Assembly (NCBI GenBank): GCA_907163375.1
Contig: CAJQUW010010277.1
Location: 1 to 64,000, forward strand
Origin: Prostheceraeus crozeri
Lineage: Eukaryota; Platyhelminthes; Polycladida; Euryleptidae
DNA length: 64,000 bases
Reading direction: 5' to 3'
How positions within the stretch are numbered: position 1 is the first letter of the stretch; each line of letters opens with the position of its first letter. This document shows positions 34,988 through 45,560 of the stretch, piece by piece. The notes beneath the pieces were generated by a model. That model was given only the letters and a program-made list of their open reading frames with translations. It did no database searches and was not told where the DNA came from. A program made the translations under genes and the position numbers.

Positions 34988-35420
34988 AAAATTATCAATT
35001 TTTCCAATTGCTCTAACATTGTTTTCAACTTTTGATGTTAGAAAACATTCTAGTTAATGTGTTAATTGTTCGCTAAAATTATTTGCAATTAGAACTCTTT
35101 TATCATTGTCTACTGATAATTTTATATAACATGCAATACACACATATTGTTGCTTGCTATTTTCTTAATTAATAAAAAATTAACAAAAAATTAAAAGTTG
35201 TACGGAAAAGTAAAAATGAGTAAGGAAAAGTAAAAGTTGTACGGAAAAGTAAAACTTTTCCATAGATATATTGTAAGGAAAAGAGAGCTTTTTACTATAT
35301 GCATAGAAAAAATATTCTTTTTCTATCCCGGTTGCTAATTCTATTGTAAGTACGTGTCATACTGCTTCTATGTTGATAAAATGAACATCTTTTGCCAATA
35401 AGTTGAATATTCGTATAGAC
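34988..35420. other. 3' flank of the recombinase gene with short repeats
   Basis: AT-rich non-coding sequence with AGTTGTACGGAAAAGTAAAA twice (near 35194 and 35231), related AAGGAAAAGTAAAAG copies nearby, and an inverted ACTTTTCC. These repeats lie just inside the right terminal array. Confidence 0.5.
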
Positions 35421-35623
35421 TTTAAAATTTGAATCTTGATTGCAAATATTGGAAAGCTATCTGCAAATCATAGATTCTTGATCGCAAAGAGAAGAAATAT
35501 CAATGCAAATATTGGAATGTTGAATGCAAAATTTGGATTTGTGAGATCAAAGTTTGGGAATTTTTATGCAAATATTGGAAATATCAATGCAAAGAGTGGA
35601 AACTTGAACGGGAAAGAGTGTAG
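35421..35623. repeat. Right terminal inverted repeat: nine phased 21-bp units
   Basis: Units start at 35421 (weak), 35442, 35463, 35484, 35505, 35526, 35547, 35568 and 35589, each exactly 21 bases apart. Most open with GCAAA and several continue TATTGGAA. The end from 35610 is GGGAAAGAGTGTAG. Because 21 is a multiple of three, the array reads as a seven-residue repeat peptide, which is not taken as a gene. Confidence 0.9.
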
Positions 35624-35627
35624 TACA

Positions 35628-36175
35628 ATGACTTCAGACGACATTGAGCGTTTATCTCAAAGCCTATTATCGCTTCAGCACCACAGTACATCTAATGCTG
35701 TCTCATTAAAGTTGCCTGAATTTTGGTCTCATGATCCCGACATTTGGTTTGCTCGTGTAGAGGCCCAATTCAATACTTAAGGAATCATTCAAGATGTTAC
35801 CAAATTTGATTATGTTGTCTCCTCTCTGGATGATAGGACTGCCGCCGAGGTCCGTTTCGTTATCATCAATCCTCCAGCTACCGACAAATACAATGCCCTG
35901 AAAACAGCATTACTTGATGCTTTTGGCAAAAGTCAATCAGAAAAGGATGCTGAATTTTTATCCCTCAATGGCCTTGGAGATCGCAAACCTACTGCATTAT
36001 TGCGAAAAATCGATTCGCTTAATAATGATCCAAACACTCTTAAAAGAGCACTTTTTCTCTCAAATTTACCGATCGATGTACGCAGCATACTAGCTGGTCA
36101 AGAATTCGCAACTATTCAGGAACTTGCGAAAGCGGCTGACAATCATTCAGACGCGATCTACATCGTTTCATCATG
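35628..36175 (+). pseudogene. Gypsy gag, interrupted
   Basis: After the transposon the gag frame resumes as MTSDDIERLSQSLLSLQHHS and then LKLPEFWSHDPDIWFARVEA, the start of the Mag-like capsid region. A TAA at about 35778-35780 interrupts it. The same frame then continues (TKFDYVVSSLDDRTAAEVRF, RALFLSNLPIDVRSILAG) to about 36175. The first codons of the gene are at 29880, left of the inserted transposon. Gag would form the particle that packages the element's RNA. A frame change and lost reading frame follow between 36175 and 36420. With the insertion and the stop it is not functional. Confidence 0.8.
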
Positions 36176-36420
36176 TTGATTCGACGGAAACTTCAAACGC
36201 ACATAGTGTTGAGATCAATGCCTCATCTCGAAATTTCCGTCGACCACGTTCATCTGATCAAGTATAGCAGATCAAGCACTTCTAGTTTCCAGTCTAACAT
36301 TTGCTTCTATCATTCCAAGTTCGGACCTAAAGCTCGTCGTTGCCACCCTGGCTGTATATTTGAAAGCCTAATCACGCATCAAAATTCTGCATCGGGAAAT
36401 GCCACAGCCGGTCGCTAGGC

Positions 36421-36753
36421 GTGGAGGCGGCCGGCGGAACCAAACGGAACACGCTATATGTTTGGGATCGTCGCACAGGCCAATTGTTTCTTGTTGATAC
36501 TGGTGCTGACGTTTCAGTTATTCCAGCTACTTCACAAGACAAGAACAATAGTGCTCCAACCGATCCTCTTATCACTGTCAATGGCTCTATCATCCGAACA
36601 TGGGGAACCAGAAAGTTATCTCTCTCTATTGGCGGGAAAAGATTATACTATCAAGAGTTTTACATCGCTGACGTAACAAAGCCAATTCTCGGCGCAGATT
36701 TTTTTTATAAACAATTATCTTGCCATCGATCTACGTGGACGCCGTTTATTTGA
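36421..36753 (+). pseudogene. Gypsy aspartic protease
   Basis: The 110-codon frame contains GQLFLVDTGADVSVIPATSQ with the D-T-G-A active site, then the flap-region ITVNGSIIRTWG and the ILGADFF end box. The frame is lost at about 36700 in a T8 run just after GADFF, and the downstream pol frame continues from 36755. The enzyme would cut the Gag-Pol polyprotein. The single-base change separates it from RT. Confidence 0.8.
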
Positions 36754-36754
36754 C

Positions 36755-39052
36755 TTGAATGATTTCTCTGTTTTCAATGCGAAAGTCCTCGAAAATTCAT
36801 ATCAAATTCATGGCCTCTCAGTTGCCACAGATAACCAATATGCAACGATTGTGCGCGAATATCCTGACATTCTAGTACCACATTTTGACGTAAATAGAAA
36901 CAAACACGGAATTGAACATCATATTGAAACTCATGGTCCACCTGTCCATGCTAGAGCTAGACGCTTGGATTCAGAAAAATTGAATATTGCTCGTAACGAA
37001 TTTCGGAAAATGGAACAGCTTGGTATTATCAGACCATCAAAATCTCCATGGTCTTCGCCACTTCACATGGTACCAAAATCATCTGGTGATTGGAGACCAT
37101 GTGGAGATTATCGTCGTCTAAACGATGTAACTGTTGCTGATAGATATCCCCTTCCACACATCCAAGATTTCAATAACAATCTTGCAGATGCTACTATATT
37201 TTCAAAAATCGATCTCGTTCGCGGATACCATCAAATTCCCGTGGCAGCATCGTCTATTCCCAAAACCGCAGTCGTCACTCCATTTGGACTCTATGAATTC
37301 TTGCGAATGCCCTTTGGGCTGAAAAACGCAGCTCAAGCATTTCAACGTCTTATGAATGGAGTATTACAGGATTTACCATTTGTTTTCGTCTATCTGGATG
37401 ACATACTTGTGGCGAGTAAGAATTCAAAAGAACATTGTGAACACTTACGCCATGTTTTCCGCCTCTTATCTGATAATGGCCTTGTTATCAACAGAGCAAA
37501 ATGCGAATTTGGTGTTTCTGAGCTCAAATTTCTTGGTCACAAGATTACAAGTACCGGGATTCTTCCTTTGATTGATCGTGTAGAAACAATAATCAATTTC
37601 CCAAAACCTTCCACGCGCTCAGAACTTCAACGATTTTTGGGTATGATCAATTATTATCACCGATTTTTACCAAATATTTCCGGCAAGCTCGCTTCACTGC
37701 ATTCGCAAGCATCTGGTTGTGGACAAGCAATTGAATGGACGGATACATGTCAGACTGCTTTTGATGAGGCGAAACGTGCACTTACTAAAGCTGCACTTCT
37801 GTATCATCCTCGACCTGATGCCTCCTCTAGTATCACAGTTGATGCCTCGGACTCTGCAATTGGAGCACAACTTGAAAAAAAACATAGTGGAACATGGGTT
37901 CCAATAGCTTTCTTCTCCCGAAAACTTTCAGCAGCCGAAAGAAATTATAGTGTTTTTGATCGTAAATTACTTGCAGCTTATGCAGCCATAAAACACTTTC
38001 AGCACTTCATCGAAGGTCGTGAATTTACACTTTTCACAGATCATAATCCTTTGATTTATTGTTTGAGCAGTCAAACCAGTCGTTCACCTAGACAAATCCG
38101 TCATATGTCTTTCATCAGTGAATTCACAACAAACACCAGACATGTGCAAGGCAAATTTAATGTAGTTGCAGAAGCTCTCTCGCGTATACCATCAAGTTCA
38201 GCGACATCTGAATCAAAAGCAGAAGTTGATTTCATCAATTCCGCAAATAAAATGCAATTACAATCACAACATAACATTTCATGTAATCGTTTGGCAAGCG
38301 ATCAAATTCAGTCTGGTGAAATGTCTGATTATCGCACGTCTGATACCGATATGAATCTTCAAGATGTGTCTTTCGGAAATGTGACTATCTTATGTGATAT
38401 TTCAACAGGAACTCCTAGACCAATACTCCCTCGTTCATGGACCCGCATGATATTTAATCAAATTCATGGTCTATCGCATCCTGGTCCCCGCCCTACTCAA
38501 CATGCTATTACTTCTCGTTTTGTTTGGCGCGGAATGAAGAAAGACATAAGACAATGGTGTCGTGAATGCCACGCATGTCAAACCAGAAAAATATCTCGAC
38601 ATACCCGTACTCCCTTTTCAAAACGTTCACTTCCAATGGGTCGATTTCGCAGTTTACACGTAGATTTAGTTGGACCTCTCCCTTCGAGCGAAGGCATGAC
38701 TTATATTTTCACAATCATCGACAGATTTACTCGCTGGCCTGAAGCGATTCCACTGCCAGATGCTACTTCTACTTCGTGTGCCAAGGCATTTATGCATCAT
38801 TGGATTGCTCGATTTGGGGTCCCAGACGACATAACCTCAGATCGTGGTCCACAATTTACCTCTAAATTGTGGATTGAGTTAAATTCACTGATCGGCACCG
38901 AAGCAACATTGACAACAACTTACCACCCACAAGCAAATGGACTTGTCGAACGTCTGCATCGACAACTTAAACAAGCTCTGAAAGCTCGAATGGACAATTC
39001 ACGCTGGATGCACGAGCTTCCATTCGTTATGTTAGGAATTCGCACTGCCTAG
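36755..39052 (+). CDS. pol: Gypsy pol: reverse transcriptase, RNase H, integrase
   Basis: A 765-codon uninterrupted frame. RT motifs are [16 protein letters not shown] (about residue 149) and [13 protein letters not shown] (about 210). RNase H begins near [18 protein letters not shown] (about 365), with the D-H-N-P-L box later. Integrase has the H-x-H/C-x-x-C zinc part ([10 protein letters not shown] to CRECHACQ), and its D, D and E residues are in [19 protein letters not shown] and [11 protein letters not shown]. Order and lengths are standard for Mag-type Gypsy. A stop at 39050-39052 cuts it just after the integrase core. This is the best-preserved coding part of the element. It would reverse-transcribe and insert the element. 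Confidence 0.9.
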   Translation: MNDFSVFNAKVLENSYQIHGLSVATDNQYATIVREYPDILVPHFDVNRNKHGIEHHIETHGPPVHARARRLDSEKLNIARNEFRKMEQLGIIRPSKSPWSSPLHMVPKSSGDWRPCGDYRRLNDVTVADRYPLPHIQDFNNNLADATIFSKIDLVRGYHQIPVAASSIPKTAVVTPFGLYEFLRMPFGLKNAAQAFQRLMNGVLQDLPFVFVYLDDILVASKNSKEHCEHLRHVFRLLSDNGLVINRAKCEFGVSELKFLGHKITSTGILPLIDRVETIINFPKPSTRSELQRFLGMINYYHRFLPNISGKLASLHSQASGCGQAIEWTDTCQTAFDEAKRALTKAALLYHPRPDASSSITVDASDSAIGAQLEKKHSGTWVPIAFFSRKLSAAERNYSVFDRKLLAAYAAIKHFQHFIEGREFTLFTDHNPLIYCLSSQTSRSPRQIRHMSFISEFTTNTRHVQGKFNVVAEALSRIPSSSATSESKAEVDFINSANKMQLQSQHNISCNRLASDQIQSGEMSDYRTSDTDMNLQDVSFGNVTILCDISTGTPRPILPRSWTRMIFNQIHGLSHPGPRPTQHAITSRFVWRGMKKDIRQWCRECHACQTRKISRHTRTPFSKRSLPMGRFRSLHVDLVGPLPSSEGMTYIFTIIDRFTRWPEAIPLPDATSTSCAKAFMHHWIARFGVPDDITSDRGPQFTSKLWIELNSLIGTEATLTTTYHPQANGLVERLHRQLKQALKARMDNSRWMHELPFVMLGIRTA

Positions 39053-39420
39053 AGAGTTGAACCGGGCTGCAGCCCTGCGGAATTAGTTTATGGAACAACC
39101 TTACGTATTCCCGGAGAAATGACCCGAGACAACAATGCTCGTCTCAATCAACCATCATGTGAATTCGTCAAACAGCTGCAAAACACAATGCGAAGTCTAG
39201 AACCAAGTCAAACTGAACATAACCGATCAAATTCTCCTTATATCCCTAAAGATCTTGCAAATTCGGAATACGTGTACGTGCGCAGTGATGGTTATCGCAA
39301 ACCACTACAAAGACCATACTCTGGTCCTTTTCGCATCATCAAGAGACATTAAAAGTATTTCACAATAAATATCAATGGCAAGGAGGATAAAATTTCACTT
39401 GAACGCTTGAAACCTGCATA
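39053..39420 (+). pseudogene. C-terminal tail of Gypsy integrase after a stop
   Basis: In the same frame, after the TAG, CSPAELVYGTTLRIPGE and the tail YSGPFRIIKRH follow. After a TAA at 39350-39352, further matching residues (ISLERLKPAYFP) continue to about 39420. These belong to the normal end of Gypsy integrases, so the two stops are point changes in this copy. Confidence 0.75.
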
Positions 39421-39479
39421 TTTTCCTACAGTGCCCGTTTCTATATCGCTCCTTCTTCAGTCACTTGAGGGGGGATTAC

Positions 39480-39630
39480 TGTAGGGTTAGATTTCTAGGT
39501 GTAGAAATCCAATGACAACTACACTGTGTTATTTACATGTATTTCATGCTATGTTACATTTTGAATTTTGTACATATGCCAATGCTTCACACTCAATACA
39601 GAGTTATAACTAACAAGACGTAATTCTACA
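39480..39630 (+). repeat. 3' LTR of the Gypsy element
   Basis: 151 bp beginning TGTAGGG and ending TTCTACA, followed by the GTAC target duplication and preceded by the purine tract at about 39466-39478. Confidence 0.9.
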
Positions 39631-39823
39631 GTACCATCAACTTCTCTCCGACGCCAAAAGTCGGTCTTCTTTTTTTTCTTCTGACCACGCACCATTCTGT
39701 AATTCACACTTTCTAAGATGTTCAAAATGTCTCGGAATCATCTAATTTACTGGATTTTTATAGGAGTATGTTAAGCAAGAATTGAACATTTCTTACCTCT
39801 TCAATCAATCATGCAATGAATAG

Positions 39824-39869
39824 CATGTCACATTTACATCTTCAGCATGATTGATTACATATTGCATAC

Positions 39870-39906
<37 letters not shown>

Positions 39907-39932
39907 CATGCTGAAGATGTTAATGTGACATG
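39824..39932. repeat. Hairpin MITE-like sequence with a (TA)n loop
   Basis: Arms CATGTCACATTTACATCTTC...AGCATGATTG and the reverse complement at 39903-39932 surround a (TA)n run at about 39871-39901. One arm has an extra base. Such foldbacks often carry expanding TA repeats in the loop. Confidence 0.65.
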
Positions 39933-42900
39933 TTACTCATTTTATCGAATGCGTTGACAGCTGTAAAGCAGATGACTTTGGCTATTATTAAATAACAATG
40001 TGGCGACTTAAGAACCCCTCTTCCACAAAATTCAAAGCAAAGAAATAGGATTTTACAATTCTTGAAGTTTTACGGTTAGCTTTATTGAGGAAAAGAAATC
40101 AACTGGACAGAATTCTATGAAAGAAGGGCTCTTACGTGCCAAATCATTATTCTTATAAAACAATCGATGCATGTGTATATTCCCATAGCCTATGTTATCA
40201 TTGTGGGAAGGGACAAGGTATGGGCAGCTCCTATCTTCAAATCATTTATGAAAAGCGTTGGGAGATCTGCAGCGTTAAAAGCAGAGAGCATTATACAAAA
40301 AGTTATTTTGATTATCCGTGAGATAAATGGAAAATTTCACATAGAGACGATATCTCTATTTAAAGGCAAATATGACTGAAAAGCACTGATAATCTGCGTT
40401 GAGTGTATGGACATTGAGCAGTGTATGATGTGAGTAAGTGAATATACACTTGAAGTACCAATAAATACTAAATAGTGAAGGACCTTGACCGTGCTTCTTA
40501 ATCTAAAGCCGGCACAGTGCATAGCAGAGAGCTCATGAAAATCACAATATGGATATGAATATAGCATTATGGATATACGTGTACCTGTGACAGTGTGACA
40601 AGTCACACAGTAAACTCCGAAAGCGAATGATTTTCATACATTCAGTGTCCTGCTCTCTGAGTATATTTTCGGTTTAGTTAACATTTTATGCTTTACTGTG
40701 CTATTTCGGCAATTGCTATGAAGTTCAAAATTTCGCTAGCTGTGATATTTGACGCATTATGATGTCTCCGTTATAATGGGTCTGATAATGCCATGCATTC
40801 ATGTGCAAATAACATACCAGGCTACAAGAAACAATCGCGACAATGCAGAAAACAATAGTAACTAAACTGCGAATTTATTGTAGTTGGACAAAATGATCTG
40901 CATTCTTGTTACCATCAATTTATTACTCTTGACTTTGAATGCGCATGATCGTCATCTGTGATCTCTGCACTTGAATCGATCTGAAAACTATTAAAGGATA
41001 GTCAAACCTGTGTTGTAACCGTTATTAGTTGCATTTTGGGTACTTTTATCACATTGCAGCCAACTTCTGCACAACCAGTCTCTCATCTGTCCCACCAGAG
41101 CGACTGTTTTCATTTGGTTCTATTATATCAAAGAACTGTTACGCGAAAATTGCAAAAAATGATTTTTGATGAACACAGATGGACATCAGTTATTATTGTG
41201 AATAAGTTGCTTTGATGTGCATGGTGTATAAAAGTGAAATGCTTTTCAGTTAGACATGTTTATGGTGGACAGATTTTTAAAGTTGCTAAATAATTGAAGA
41301 AATAGCTGATGTAAATCTGAAACAGATTAGAACCTTTTATTGAATAAAACGTGAAACATTCGATCTAAGTACATTTTCCAATAACTAAATTTAAAAATTT
41401 TGATTTTAATCATACATTTTGTATATTAAAAGAAGATTGAATGGGAGTAAGTATTTAAAGCAAAAGTTGTTAATCAGTTTTCAAACCGAATGGATGACTG
41501 ATGTTATAATTTTATGTTATCTGGTATTTCTGAATGATAAGGCTATATTGATGCATCAATGGCACTCATCCTTTTGTCCAGAAATTCTGGAAATTTAGTT
41601 CCTAGTTCCTGCAAAATAGCGGCGATGTCACTTTCTTTGAAATGAATTCTCGTCTGTTAAGGTTTTCTCTAAATTATTTTATAATTTCTTTTATTCTTTT
41701 CTTCAAATCTATTGTAGGTTATCAATTATCATGGTACAACATGCGATGAAGAAATTAAGCTTTTGATTGCGCTGATGTTAACTTGTCTCAATAGTAATAC
41801 TAGCTCAGTATCTAGTTTTGTTGCCAAAGTTTACTGAAAATTATAGGTTTTAGAGCATTTATGTATTGTTTCTTTGTTCATTCACTGATGTTTTGCCAAA
41901 CAAGAAAAAGGGTAACTTTTTAGCTGTGTGGTACATCAGTATGAAGCATCTTCCGTACAAAGCTTTTTCTTATTCGTAGAATTGCTTTGACTTTCAATTC
42001 CATCATTACTTACGAAAGTTCTAACAGCATGAATAGTTTTCTGCTATTCTTTAAAATATATTTTTAACTTCCATAATCCGTTTCGGAATTTTGTCAATAT
42101 GCTTTATTCAAAACAGGAACTGTCATATGAAGCAACTTATTGAATGAATATGATAAATCAAATTTGATTCAAATGTATTTGATTGGATGAAATTATCATG
42201 TTATCAAATCGTCGTGGTGGCTTTTAAGTTTGTGCATCAAAATCTTTCATTTTATTCAAAATTGTGCAGAATTTTCAGGGTTGCCGTGGAGAGGAAATTT
42301 CAAATCCAATCCATATCCATCTTCACGAACATTTGCAGGTATATCCATGTATATGATGAGAAGTGGATATCCCATATACAGTACATGTAGCTCATATAAT
42401 TCATGTGATAGTGTGCTTATAATGAAATTCTATGAAAACCAAAAGATAATTTTTCCTTTGCTAAAAATAAAAAATGACCAACAGACACTGTAAATGTACA
42501 CCTCCTGTAGCGACGGATTGTTTTCGTAAATTTTGAAAGGTCTAATACCTGCACAAAAGAGATGTGACATCCAATTTCAGAACCGAAGTGTTCCACCTAC
42601 AAGTGAAGCCGATAGAACAAGATGCCGACTGACCAATGACCATTCATACAAAACTTTCAAAGCGATGTGTGTTTAATCAGCATAAGCGGGCTCAAATTAT
42701 TCTTTGTAAGATTCAACATCGTGAGGATCGCAGTTCATCGCCTGCCTGAGGTAATTCCACATTTAGTAATCAAATTTTTGTTTTCAGCTTAATATCGAAT
42801 ATAGCTGGCGACAAGGTTCTCTTCATCTTCGGCAAATTCATGCTGGCTTGACTAATTAGTTGTTTTATGGATGATGAGGACACGGGTACAGAAAAATATT

Positions 42901-43502
42901 GGTGGTACATGAGAGTAATAAATAAATTTTGAAAAAAAGTCACAAGTCGCATCTGGCTGTCGACGTCTGCAGCCTCGTATTCGGTGTTTAAAGAATCGGC
43001 GCATCAAGTGGTGTGGGCCTATCATAGCAATCGAACAATCAGCAATCAGTTAGGTAATAAACACCGTTGTGTCACCTCTTTGGACTCCAGCTTTATTTCA
43101 AGTTGTTCTGCATACTCGATGCGGTCGCTTGTCAAAGCACATATTCATATTGAGCTCAATATGAATTTTGTGATATTTCATTTATTACTACTAAATTAGC
43201 CATAATTTCAGAAAGCATGCTGTCCTCAATAACGCATTTGAAAAAAGCAGCAGCAATTTTGGAAAAGTTCATTCAAAAAATCTGTATGATATCCATGAAT
43301 ATTTCAAGAAATTCTATGTCCATCCATGGAGATATCCATTGACATCCATATCCACGGCAAGTCTAAGAATTTCTTCAATAAGTAATGGGTCGAAGTGACA
43401 TAGAATGCGAAATATTTATCGGTAGCCCCTTACACTGATAACATTATTTTTGAACGATCCCTTGTTGCATCAAATTTGAATTCTCTCCGATTTGCTCTTC
43501 AG
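39933..43502. other. Non-coding stretch, nothing firmly recognised
   Basis: 3.6 kb of AT-rich DNA with short frames only (for example 40136-40379, 42187-42493, 42984-43199), none with a recognised domain. Around 42290-42375 and 43300-43370 there are related GATATCCAT/ATCCATATCCA words in opposite orientation, a weak hint of a decayed inverted repeat. Confidence 0.4.
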
Positions 43503-43519
43503 TTGGAGACGGAGGGGGA

Positions 43520-44722
43520 ATGGCGGATGAAGATTTGGGGCCTGTCATCCAGCCGCGATCCCCATCCGCTCGCTCCACGCGTTCCATCGGTTCGGTTGGT
43601 ACCTTCTCGGCTAGGACAACAGCGAGTGGTCGCCTCGATGTGCGTGAAGTTCGCAGGGTTCTCGATCGACTCAAGGCGGAGTTGGATCGTGAAAGGCTGG
43701 AGCGTCGCAAGTTACTCCGGGAGAAAGCAGATGAAGCGAAGAAACTTCGTGCTGCTTTTGATGAGGTTTGTCTTCCCATCCACAGCGAATTCATAAGTTT
43801 AATCATACTACTATATATTTCGTCTATAGTGTTAACCATTTCCTTTATTTTCATAATTGATAGAATTAATATCTCTTGAATTCTTATCAGAAGATAACTG
43901 GCGAAGATGCGTGGTAGAGACGCGCATCGCATCGGATTTTGGGTTTAATCCGAATCCGAAGAGAAGAAGACGATTCCGAACCAATACGATCCGGCAACAT
44001 ATTTTCAAAATTTGAATCCGACATTTGTAAAAGCCGACTAATCCGAAAGCACTGCTCCATGATACGTGCAGGCTGAATCGTACATACTCCTTCTGTATCG
44101 TACTTCTGATTAATTGCTCATATTTTGTGTTTTTATAACTGAATGATTGGGATCCCATTTTCGCGAAAAATAAACGTCCGTTTTTTTATGAACAAGCCTG
44201 TATTTAACCATCACAAATACAAGACAAACTTTTCGCTGAAATGTGAGACTTTAAAGTAAACCAGAACCTCCTGATATAAAAATATTCATGCATTTAGTAA
44301 CTTATTATTCTCTCAGTTTATTGACATGTCCTTGTTTCTCACACCAGGAGAAAGCGACAGCGTTGGCGCAGCAAGCTGATGAACTGAAGAAGGCCCGGTC
44401 GTCAGAATCACGAATACCTCAGCCAAGTCGTGGTGAGAGCAGGGATGTACAGGCTGTTCGTGCACAGCTGAGGGCTGCCCAGAAGGAAATTCGCACATTG
44501 CAAGCCGAAAATAGTCGTGGACATGGGAAAGACATTGCTAGTAAAATTAATGAAATTGCCGTCGATCCTCAATTACTGCGTGTCGTTGAAACGATGTATA
44601 AAGACGTTGACCGCAAGCTTCGACGTCTCCGGACTGCATTTGAAAGTCGACGAGGAAGCAAAGAAGATTTACAGAGGATTCGAGATGATAAACGGGATAT
44701 TCTGTCTGGAATGTCTGCCCTT
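43520..44722 (+). CDS. Host-like coiled-coil protein gene, two exons (partial)
   Basis: Exon one (coding 43520-43765) follows TTTGCTCTTCAG and starts with ATG 17 bases later, giving MADEDLGPVIQPRSPSARST and then a charged helix (RLKAELDRERLERRKLLREK). It ends GATGAG before GTTTGT. Exon two (44348-44722) follows TTTCTCACACCAG and is exactly 125 codons, ending before GTGAGT. Both junctions are phase 0. The protein is a serine/arginine-rich start followed by two coiled-coil blocks (QAVRAQLRAAQKEIRTLQAE; VETMYKDVDRKLRRLRTAFE). Codon use is richer in G and C than the surroundings. It has the look of a cytoskeletal or centrosomal protein, but I do not recognise the family. Later exons were not identified; a stop occurs four codons into the read-through. 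Confidence 0.65.
43766..44347 (+). other. Intron of the coiled-coil gene, with a decayed repeat
   Basis: 582 bp between the GTTTGT donor and CACACCAG acceptor. At about 43925-44055 the words ATCCGAATCCGAA, GATTCCGAA, GAATCCGA and AATCCGAAAGC recur, suggesting a small decayed repeat inserted in the intron. A branch-like region with a T/C-rich tract lies at 44310-44340. Confidence 0.55.
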
Positions 44723-45155
44723 GTGAGTGTCGTATAGCAGTGGTGCTGCCGGTTTACATTGATTGGATAAGAATAATTATGAGCAGTGAAAGAAGCTTGA
44801 TTAAAGACTTCTATTATGCAAAATATTTCAATATCATATCAAATGAATGCAAAAGTAGACATACTGTACATGTTCTGTACTTAGTGCTGTTGAATAAGGC
44901 AATTGCTTATAAAACTCAGCATATCAAAACTAAGGGATGTGCAGTTAACGTTTGATAAAAAACATTATTTCAGAGAAAAATGGATGTCAACAGCAAAAGA
45001 TAGCCATTCGAGCCTGTATTATTTAGAGCTATGTCGGTTTGAGAAAAAACTATGAGAAAATATCTAAATTTTGAAATCAAATCTAACGACATCTACTGAA
45101 ATTTAGGACAAAAAATCACAAATTTGATTTCGCGACGGTTGTTATAGAAATAGAT
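44723..45155. other. Non-coding stretch after the coiled-coil exon
   Basis: Likely intron sequence. No supported exon was found. Confidence 0.35.
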
Positions 45156-45560
45156 TGCGATATGAAGAATGTCTATGTGAACTATGAGATGACTCTTCAC
45201 CACTTTATGATAGAGTGCTCAAGATATCAAACGTTCCGTCGGGAAATAGCACCATCTTTGTGTTGCTGTGACAGTTTACCTGAGTTTCATACATTAATGA
45301 ATGCGCTAAATTCTAATTCCAAAATCCTTCGTAGACTTTCTTCAGAGAGTCATAAACTTTTTATTGATTACTTAAATCTTATGCAATGAATATTCGAAAT
45401 CCAACGATAAAAGCTTTGGAAACTGTCCTCTCCTTCTCGACGAAATGTTTTCGTCGAGACCGACCGGGCGGATGTTTTGAAATATGTTCTGTACATGTTG
45501 TGCTTGTATATTTATGTTTTTCGACATTATTGGAAATAAACATTTATTGACTTAAGTGTT
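45156..45560 (+). mobile_element. 3' end of a non-LTR retrotransposon
   Basis: The frame 45162-45389 contains MTLHHFMIECSRYQTFRREI, the E/T-x-x-H-F-x-x-x-C-x-x-Y-x-x-x-R zinc-like box at the C-terminus of many LINE ORF2 proteins, then a short helical end and a stop. In the 3' UTR TCTCGACGAAA and TTTTCGTCGAGA form a stem of about 11 bp (45435-45459). GGAAATAAACATTTATTGA at about 45531-45550 gives a polyadenylation-like signal and the end. The upstream part of the element is missing. Confidence 0.55.

Larger units (their letters stand above)
29887..35623. mobile_element. DNA transposon with divergent DDE transposase and tyrosine recombinase genes
   Basis: Inverted ends of about 200 bp (29887-30085 and 35421-35623) begin CTACACTCTTTCCCG and differ at only about three positions. 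TA stands on both outer sides (29885-29886 and 35624-35625), the target duplication of Tc1/mariner-type transposons. Removing the insert and one TA leaves the Gypsy gag start in frame. Inside are a minus-strand IS630/Tc1-type transposase and, about 127 bp away, a divergent plus-strand tyrosine recombinase. Two smaller elements (30276-31570 and 31802-32524) are inserted in its left half. Without them it would be about 3.7 kb. No other terminal repeats separate the two genes, so both appear to belong to one element. Confidence 0.75.
29702..39634 (+). mobile_element. Mag-type Gypsy LTR retrotransposon, interrupted, with GTAC target duplication
   Basis: Two 151-bp direct LTRs (29706-29856 and 39480-39630) begin TGTAGGG and end TCTATA/TCTACA. 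Each is flanked on the outside by GTAC (29702-29705 and 39631-39634), a 4-bp target duplication. A primer-binding-like TGGTGATCCCGAC follows the left LTR, and a purine tract GAGGGGGGATTA precedes the right LTR. Gag, protease, RT, RNase H and integrase are recognisable in order, broken by a few stops and frameshifts. The element is split after its first gag codons by a separate 5.7-kb DNA transposon (29887-35623). The LTRs differ at about 4 of 151 positions by eye, so the insertion is moderately young. Confidence 0.9.

Noticed and set aside
35421-35623. CRISPR-like array
   Set aside because: Units are contiguous 21-mers without spacers, in eukaryotic transposon ends.
35436-35780. Frame encoding a seven-residue repeat protein (ANIG/NAK repeats), and its mirror at 29871-30074
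   Set aside because: It is the direct result of the 21-bp repeat arrays in the transposon ends; in the right copy it simply runs into the resumed Gypsy gag.
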